A stretch of 9,512 bases of DNA from WRMR01 sp031548645 (GTDB taxonomy: Bacteria > Planctomycetota > Planctomycetia > Pirellulales > Thermoguttaceae). A program made the translations under genes and the position numbers. This document shows, in pieces, positions 4,819 to 9,512 of this stretch. Each line of letters opens with the position of its first letter. Within the stretch, counting starts at the first letter, position 1. The stretch is taken from positions 1-9,512 of the forward strand of contig JAVBQX010000166.1 in NCBI GenBank assembly GCA_031548645.1. Direction: 5' to 3'. The notes beneath the pieces were generated by a model. That model was given only the letters and a program-made list of their open reading frames with translations. It was not told the DNA's origin and did no database searches.

Positions 4819-6027
4819 TCACGCCGCGTCGGGGAAGGTATTGAATTCGTCCCAGGTTTTGTCGAGTTGCCGCAAGGCTTCGGCCAGTTCGCAGGCGCGA
4901 TAGGCGGGCTGGCCGGGCGACGGTTCCGTGACGTGCACGATCTCCTTGTCGACCAGCTTGCGGATCGCGTCGTCGACCTCGAAATCGAAACGGTGCCCGA
5001 ATCGCTCTTCGACCCAGCATTCGGTCGCCTCGTCGAGCTGCCGCATCGTCATTTCACGGTCGCGGTTGAGGTACAGGATGAAATACCCGAGCAGGGCCTC
5101 CTTCAATTCCTGGTTTTCCGCCGCGTCGACCAGCGTCGCGAGGGCCGCGGTGTTGTTCGAAAGATTGCGGTAATACAAACTGCTCGAATACACCTGCATG
5201 TACTTCGTGCGGCTGTTCAGGAAACTCATCATGCCCTTGAACGCCGCGATGAGCAGTCCGGCCAGGATGAGGAGGAAATAAATCCACGACATCGTGAACG
5301 CGAAGATCAGCTTCGAAATCGGGGCGATCAGCGAACCGGCGACGCTGCCGCCGATCTTGATCCTCGCGAACACCGGCATGCCGAGTTTCACCTTCGGCGC
5401 GATGATCTTGATGTTTTCGACCGGCACGTCCTTGAACATCTTGACCATGACCAGCCCGCCCTTTTCCGGCTTGAAGCGCGCGATGACGAACACGCGGTTC
5501 AGGCAGACCGTCGGCCGCGTTCGTTTCCAGAAAAAGAAATAATCCGTTTCGTCGACGTGCCGGACGCCGCGATAATAGACGTGAAACTTGTCGAAATCGC
5601 CGGTGTCGACGTGCACGCTCAGCCCGCCGATCGGTTGCAGTTCGAGACATTCGGCCAGTTGATCCGGCGTCAACTTGCGGTAATTGCCGATTTGCAGCAC
5701 CTTGCGGATCGACTCGTAAAGCCGCACGCGAATTTCGTGCAACTGCCCGGCGTCGTATTCCGGCTCGTCCAGCGTTTCACTGTCCGGGTCGAAGGGCGTG
5801 AAATCATTTTTGAGCGATTCGAGCGTTTCGCGGTACTCGTAATGAAAACGGTCGGCCAGCAGCCGGCGCAGGACGGTCAGCGATTCCCGCTCGTCGTCGT
5901 CGAGCCGTTCCTCCCGCAGCATCCGTTCCAGCAACACGTCGACGCGAATCGGCAGATAATGCTCGCGATTCTCCAAAAACGCCGGCGGTTTGATCGGCGG
6001 TCGAAAAAACGGTAAAGCGAAATTCAT
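4819..6027 (-). CDS. TMEM143/DUF3754 family membrane protein
   Basis: A 402-residue protein of unknown function that resembles the DUF3754 (TMEM143) family, whose human member is mitochondrial. A soluble N-terminal half includes the conserved stretch GGLVMVKMFKDVPVENIKIIAPKVKLGMP (190-218). A small-residue segment (226-237) and a strong membrane helix (about 242-263, IFAFTMSWIYFLLILAGLLIAA) follow. Then comes the family's LYYRNLSNNTAALATLVDAAENQELKEALLGYF region (284-316), and a C-terminal helical, possibly winged-helix-like part (345-395). The start at 6027 is 2 bp after the dnaE stop (TGACCATG), which suggests one mRNA and translational coupling. A longer open frame reaching 6186 would overlap the end of dnaE with low-complexity residues and is rejected. 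Location: membrane, with both large domains on one or both sides; topology not decided. A repeat follows the stop. Confidence 0.8.
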   Translation of the reverse strand: MNFALPFFRPPIKPPAFLENREHYLPIRVDVLLERMLREERLDDDERESLTVLRRLLADRFHYEYRETLESLKNDFTPFDPDSETLDEPEYDAGQLHEIRVRLYESIRKVLQIGNYRKLTPDQLAECLELQPIGGLSVHVDTGDFDKFHVYYRGVRHVDETDYFFFWKRTRPTVCLNRVFVIARFKPEKGGLVMVKMFKDVPVENIKIIAPKVKLGMPVFARIKIGGSVAGSLIAPISKLIFAFTMSWIYFLLILAGLLIAAFKGMMSFLNSRTKYMQVYSSSLYYRNLSNNTAALATLVDAAENQELKEALLGYFILYLNRDREMTMRQLDEATECWVEERFGHRFDFEVDDAIRKLVDKEIVHVTEPSPGQPAYRACELAEALRQLDKTWDEFNTFPDAA

Positions 6028-6029
6028 GG

Positions 6030-9000
6030 TCAGCCCTGCTTTTTCCAGTTGCCGCGATTGCGGTTGTTGTCCCTGTTGCCGCTCATCGCGCGTTGCGGAG
6101 CGGCGATCAGGCGGTAGTTTTCCTCGCCGAGCAGTTCCGTTACGCGGCGGCGCAATTCCGGGTTGAGCGTCACGCCGGTTTTGCATTTCATCAGGGCCAG
6201 CCGCCCGTCGTTGAAACGCAGGTTGAGTTCCAATTCGCCCGTGCCGGGGTAGCCGCGTAAGATTTCGTATAATTTCCGCAACCCTTCCTCGCCGCGCGAT
6301 TCCGGCACCGTGATCGCGACCCCGCGGGTCAGCAGCGTCTGCGCATCGTCGAGCGTCATCAGGCGGTCGATGATGAAATTCGCGTCGTCGTCCGCCTGGC
6401 TGCGGCTTTTGTCGATCCGCCCGACGGCGAGCACGATCGAATCGGGCTTGACCAGTTGCGAGTACAACGCATACTGTTCCGGCCAGATGATGCTGCGAAT
6501 CATGCCGTCGACGTCTTCCAGGTCGAACATCGCGAACTGGCTCGGGCGGTCCGGCTTCGGATTTTTCGTCTGCGACAGCTTGATGCTCCCGATCATCCCG
6601 CCGAGCACCACCTCCGCGCGGTCCGGCAAAAATACCGCCGCCGAGGTCGTATGCGAGGCGAACACCTTGAACTGTTCAGCGTACTGTTTGAGCGGGTGGC
6701 TCGAAAGATAAAAGCCGAGCACCTCTTTTTCGTAGCCGAGTTTTTCCTTGTCGTCCCATTCCGCGATGTCGGGCAAGCCGCTCATCGCCGCCGCGATTTC
6801 CGTTTGCGGATCGACTTCCGCCGGCTCCTCGAAATCGTCGAACAGCGACCGCTGCCCGATCGCGCGGTCCGCCGCCGCGGTCTTGCCCGCCTGGTACGCC
6901 TTGTCGAGCACCTGCGTCAGTTGCGAACGCTTGCAGCCGAGCGAATCGAACGCGCCGGCCTTGATCAAAATCGAGATCGTCGAGAACGGGCAATCCCGCG
7001 GCGAAACCCGTTCGCAGAAATCGAACATCGACCGGAACGGCCCGTCCTTTTCGCGGGCGGCGACAATCGAATCGGCACACCACTCGTTGCATCCCTTGAT
7101 GGCGATCAGGCTGAAATGAATTTTCCCGTCCCGCACCGCGTACAGTTTGTGCGACGAATTGACGTCCGGCGGGATGACCTCAATGTTCATCCGCTGGCAG
7201 TCTTCGATGTGTTCGACCGTCGAGTCCTTTTTCGTGAAGTTGCGGTTCGAAATGTCCCCGCACAACAGGGCCGCCATGAATTCGACCGGGTAATGCGCCT
7301 TGAGATACGCCGTCATGTAGGCGATGAGCGCGTAGGCGGTCGAGTGGCTTTTGTTGAACCCGTAACCGGCGAATTTTTGGATCAAATCGAACAGGTGTTC
7401 GCCGTCGTCGGCGGTAAGCCCCTGTTTTTGCACCCCGTCGATGAAATCGCCTTTCGGCTTGACGATGAGGGCCTCTTTCTTCTTGCTGATCGCCTTGATG
7501 CAGGTGTAGGCCGCGGCGAGCGGAATGCCGCCGAGCCGGTTCATGATCCGCATGATCTGCTCCTGGTAAACCATGACGCCGTGCGTTTCTTCGAGCACGT
7601 CTTTCATGATCGGGTGCGCGTATTCCGCCTGTTTGCGGCCGTGCTTGACCTCGATGTACTGGTCGACCATCCCCCCTTCGAGCGGCCCGGGACGATACAG
7701 CGCGAGCGTCGCGATGATGTCGCGGAAGCTGTCCGGTTTCATGCGTTGCAACAGTTCGCGGATGCCGCCCCCTTCGAGTTGAAACACGCCTTTCGTTTCG
7801 CCGCGGCAAAGCAACGCATACGTTTCGGCGTCGTCCAGCGGGAAGCGATACGGGTCGATCCGCTCGCCGGTCGTTTGCTCGATGACGTCGATCGCCTGCG
7901 AGAGAATCGAGAGGTTGCGCAGCCCGAGAAAGTCCATTTTGAGCAAGCCGGCCTTTTCGACCTCGCCCATGGCCCATTGCGTGACGATTTCGTCCTTGTT
8001 CTGCACCCGCTGCAGCGGCACGAAATCGGTCAGCGGACGGTCGGCGATGACCACCGCGCAGGCGTGCGTCCCCGCCGAACGGGCGAGCCCTTCGCAGCCT
8101 TTCGCGAAATCGATCAACTCGCGGGCTTCGCTGTTCGAGTCGTATAGTTTTTGCAGTTCGTCGTTCTGGTCGAATGCCTTTTTGATCGTCATTTTCGGGG
8201 CTTCCGGCACCAGCTTGCTCACGTCGCTGACGAACGCGAGCGGCAATCCGAGCGCGCGGCCAACGTCCTTGATCGCCATTTTCGCGGCCATCGTGCCGAA
8301 CGTTCCGATCTGCGCGACATTCTCGTTGCCGTATTTTTGCTTGACGTAATCGAGGATTTCGCCGCGTCGCTGCTGGTCGAAGTCGATGTCGATGTCGGGC
8401 GCCTCAAGCCGGTTCTCGTCGAGAAAGCGCTCGAACAGCAGGTCGAATTCGAGCGGGCAAACGTGGCTCAAATTGAGCGCGTAACAGACGAGCGCGCCGA
8501 CGCCGCTGCCGCGCGCGGTGCGTTGTATGCCGCGTTCCTCGGCGATGCGAACGAAATCCCACACGATGAGGAAGTAGTTCGGAAAGCCGAGTTTTTTGAT
8601 CACCGACAGTTCGCGGTCGAGCCGGGCCATGACTTCGTCGGACAGTTCGCCGCCCGGCATCCGCTTTTCGTTGCCGGCGTAACGCCGCTTCAGCCCGTCG
8701 ATGCAAAGCTCGCGCAGGTAATCGTCCGACGACTTGCCGTCCGGCGGATAAAAGGTCGGGAAGAACCGTTTCCCCAATTCGAGGTCCAGCTCGCACCGGT
8801 CGGCGATTTCCTGCGTCCGTTCGATCGCCGCGCGCTGGTCGGGCATCGCGTGCAGCATTTCCGCCCCGCTGCGCAGGAAGAACTGGTCGCTTTCCATTTT
8901 CATCCGCTTTTCGTCGGTGCGGAATTTCCCCGTGCTGAGGCAGAGCAAAATGTCCTGCGTTTCCGCGTCACTTTGCCGAACGTAATGCACGTCGTTCGTG

Positions 9001-9512
9001 GCCACGAGCGGGATGTCGAGTTCGCTCGCGATTTTCAGCGTGCCGTTGAGGACGATGCGTTGAATCTCAAGCCCACCGTCCTGGATTTCGAGAAAATACC
9101 GGTCGCCGAACAGATCGCGATACCACTGCGCGACCTGTTTCGCCCGGGCGAAATCATCCGCTTCGCCGCCGTTCAAAATCGCGCGGGCCAGTTCGCTCGA
9201 CGCGCAGCCACTCAGGCAGATGAGCCCCTCGTTGTACTGCCGCAACGTTTCCTTGTCGATGCGCGGGCGGTAATAATACCCCTCGGTGAAGGCGAGCGAC
9301 GAAAGTTTCAGCAAATTCTTGTAGCCCGCGTTGTTTTGGGCCAGCAGCGTGATGTGATAACTCGCTTCTTTCTGCGACGTGGCCGCTTTTTCCAACCGGC
9401 TCCCCGGCGCGATGTAGGCCTCGAACCCGACAATCGGCTTGATCCCGGCGTCGTTCGCCTTCTGATAAAATTCGAGCGCCCCGTACATGTTTCCGTGATC
9501 GGTCAAGGCGAG
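6030..9512 (-). CDS. dnaE: DNA polymerase III alpha subunit (partial at N-terminus)
   Basis: The replicative polymerase of the chromosome. The frame is open to the right edge; about 1160 residues are present and the first few dozen are missing. Numbering from the TTG codon at 9506 (internal, not a real start), the PHP domain covers about 1-230 and keeps candidate metal ligands H4, E29, H51, C101, D172 and H174. The polymerase core shows the GSG loop (ARGSGVGALV, 331-340), the catalytic PDIDIDF (370-376), SAGTHACAVVI (477-487) and the third catalytic aspartate in KMDFLGLR (523-530). The beta-clamp binding motif QRSLF is at 885-889, before an OB-fold (about 966-1050). A low-complexity Asn/Arg tail (NRDNNRNRGNWKKQG) ends the protein. 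This is the DnaE1 type, not PolC or DnaE2. The DUF3754 gene follows 2 bp after the stop. Confidence 0.97.
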   Translation of the reverse strand, partial: LALTDHGNMYGALEFYQKANDAGIKPIVGFEAYIAPGSRLEKAATSQKEASYHITLLAQNNAGYKNLLKLSSLAFTEGYYYRPRIDKETLRQYNEGLICLSGCASSELARAILNGGEADDFARAKQVAQWYRDLFGDRYFLEIQDGGLEIQRIVLNGTLKIASELDIPLVATNDVHYVRQSDAETQDILLCLSTGKFRTDEKRMKMESDQFFLRSGAEMLHAMPDQRAAIERTQEIADRCELDLELGKRFFPTFYPPDGKSSDDYLRELCIDGLKRRYAGNEKRMPGGELSDEVMARLDRELSVIKKLGFPNYFLIVWDFVRIAEERGIQRTARGSGVGALVCYALNLSHVCPLEFDLLFERFLDENRLEAPDIDIDFDQQRRGEILDYVKQKYGNENVAQIGTFGTMAAKMAIKDVGRALGLPLAFVSDVSKLVPEAPKMTIKKAFDQNDELQKLYDSNSEARELIDFAKGCEGLARSAGTHACAVVIADRPLTDFVPLQRVQNKDEIVTQWAMGEVEKAGLLKMDFLGLRNLSILSQAIDVIEQTTGERIDPYRFPLDDAETYALLCRGETKGVFQLEGGGIRELLQRMKPDSFRDIIATLALYRPGPLEGGMVDQYIEVKHGRKQAEYAHPIMKDVLEETHGVMVYQEQIMRIMNRLGGIPLAAAYTCIKAISKKKEALIVKPKGDFIDGVQKQGLTADDGEHLFDLIQKFAGYGFNKSHSTAYALIAYMTAYLKAHYPVEFMAALLCGDISNRNFTKKDSTVEHIEDCQRMNIEVIPPDVNSSHKLYAVRDGKIHFSLIAIKGCNEWCADSIVAAREKDGPFRSMFDFCERVSPRDCPFSTISILIKAGAFDSLGCKRSQLTQVLDKAYQAGKTAAADRAIGQRSLFDDFEEPAEVDPQTEIAAAMSGLPDIAEWDDKEKLGYEKEVLGFYLSSHPLKQYAEQFKVFASHTTSAAVFLPDRAEVVLGGMIGSIKLSQTKNPKPDRPSQFAMFDLEDVDGMIRSIIWPEQYALYSQLVKPDSIVLAVGRIDKSRSQADDDANFIIDRLMTLDDAQTLLTRGVAITVPESRGEEGLRKLYEILRGYPGTGELELNLRFNDGRLALMKCKTGVTLNPELRRRVTELLGEENYRLIAAPQRAMSGNRDNNRNRGNWKKQG
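6840..6854 (-). other. Beta-clamp binding motif QRSLF within DnaE
   Basis: The codons cag-cgg-tcg-ctg-ttc give QRSLF, close to the consensus clamp-binding pentapeptide QL(S/D)LF. It lies between the fingers and HhH region and the OB-fold, the position of the internal clamp motif in other alpha subunits, and is followed by an acidic linker (DDFEEPAEVD). Confidence 0.6.

Noticed and set aside
6028..6186. A 53-residue N-terminal extension of the DUF3754 protein
   Set aside because: It would lie wholly within the end of dnaE, is Arg/Gln-rich low complexity, and a start at 6027 fits a coupled operon junction.
6456..8147. A 563-codon plus-strand open frame opposite dnaE
   Set aside because: It is an antisense shadow of dnaE with skewed Arg/His/Asp/Val composition and no motif.
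1..9512. CRISPR array, tRNA, rRNA, insertion sequence or prophage
   Set aside because: I saw no regularly spaced repeats, tRNA-like cloverleaf, rRNA segment, transposase or phage gene on either strand.

Overview
The window looks like chromosomal DNA from a G+C-rich bacterium, most likely a planctomycete or a related PVC-group member. This rests on family resemblance recalled from memory: a ~594-residue aspartokinase with a duplicated regulatory half, a TMEM143/DUF3754 protein, a multi-zinc-ribbon DksA-like protein, and short dispersed repeats at gene ends. No rRNA or tRNA gene is present, so the phylum stays an inference.

Layout, left to right. (1) 2-472 (+): the C-terminal part of an ABC-2-type transporter permease. 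(2) 482-559: a pair of inverted REP-like hairpins between two convergent genes, directly abutting a 32-bp dispersed repeat (560-591). (3) 570-1061 (-): a small protein with four CxxC zinc ribbons; its stop codon lies inside the repeat. (4) 1134-2918 (-): aspartokinase, lysC. (5) 2919-3267: a 349-bp divergent control region with a palindrome. (6) 3268-4161 (+): a cysteine synthase of the CysM-like type. (7) 4162-4418: 257 bp without a gene, holding two repeat-like hairpins. (8) 4419-4734 (-): an A+T-rich island with an unrecognised 83-residue protein preceded by an overlapping 23-codon ORF that carries the best Shine-Dalgarno sequence seen in the window. (9) 4783-4814: a second copy of the 32-bp repeat. 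(10) 4819-6027 (-): a TMEM143/DUF3754 membrane protein starting 2 bp after the stop of (11) 6030-9512 (-): dnaE, the replicative DNA polymerase III alpha subunit, whose N-terminus runs off the window.

Most of the window is housekeeping: replication (dnaE) and amino-acid biosynthesis (lysC for the aspartate family, the divergent cysteine synthase for sulfur assimilation). dnaE and the DUF3754 gene probably share an mRNA. The least ordinary parts are the A+T-rich two-ORF cassette and the repeats. Each of the repeat-like sequences near a gene end follows a stop codon and reads in the same direction as the gene it follows. I found no convincing new defence, mobile or biosynthetic system; the 23+83-codon cassette is the best candidate for something undescribed.
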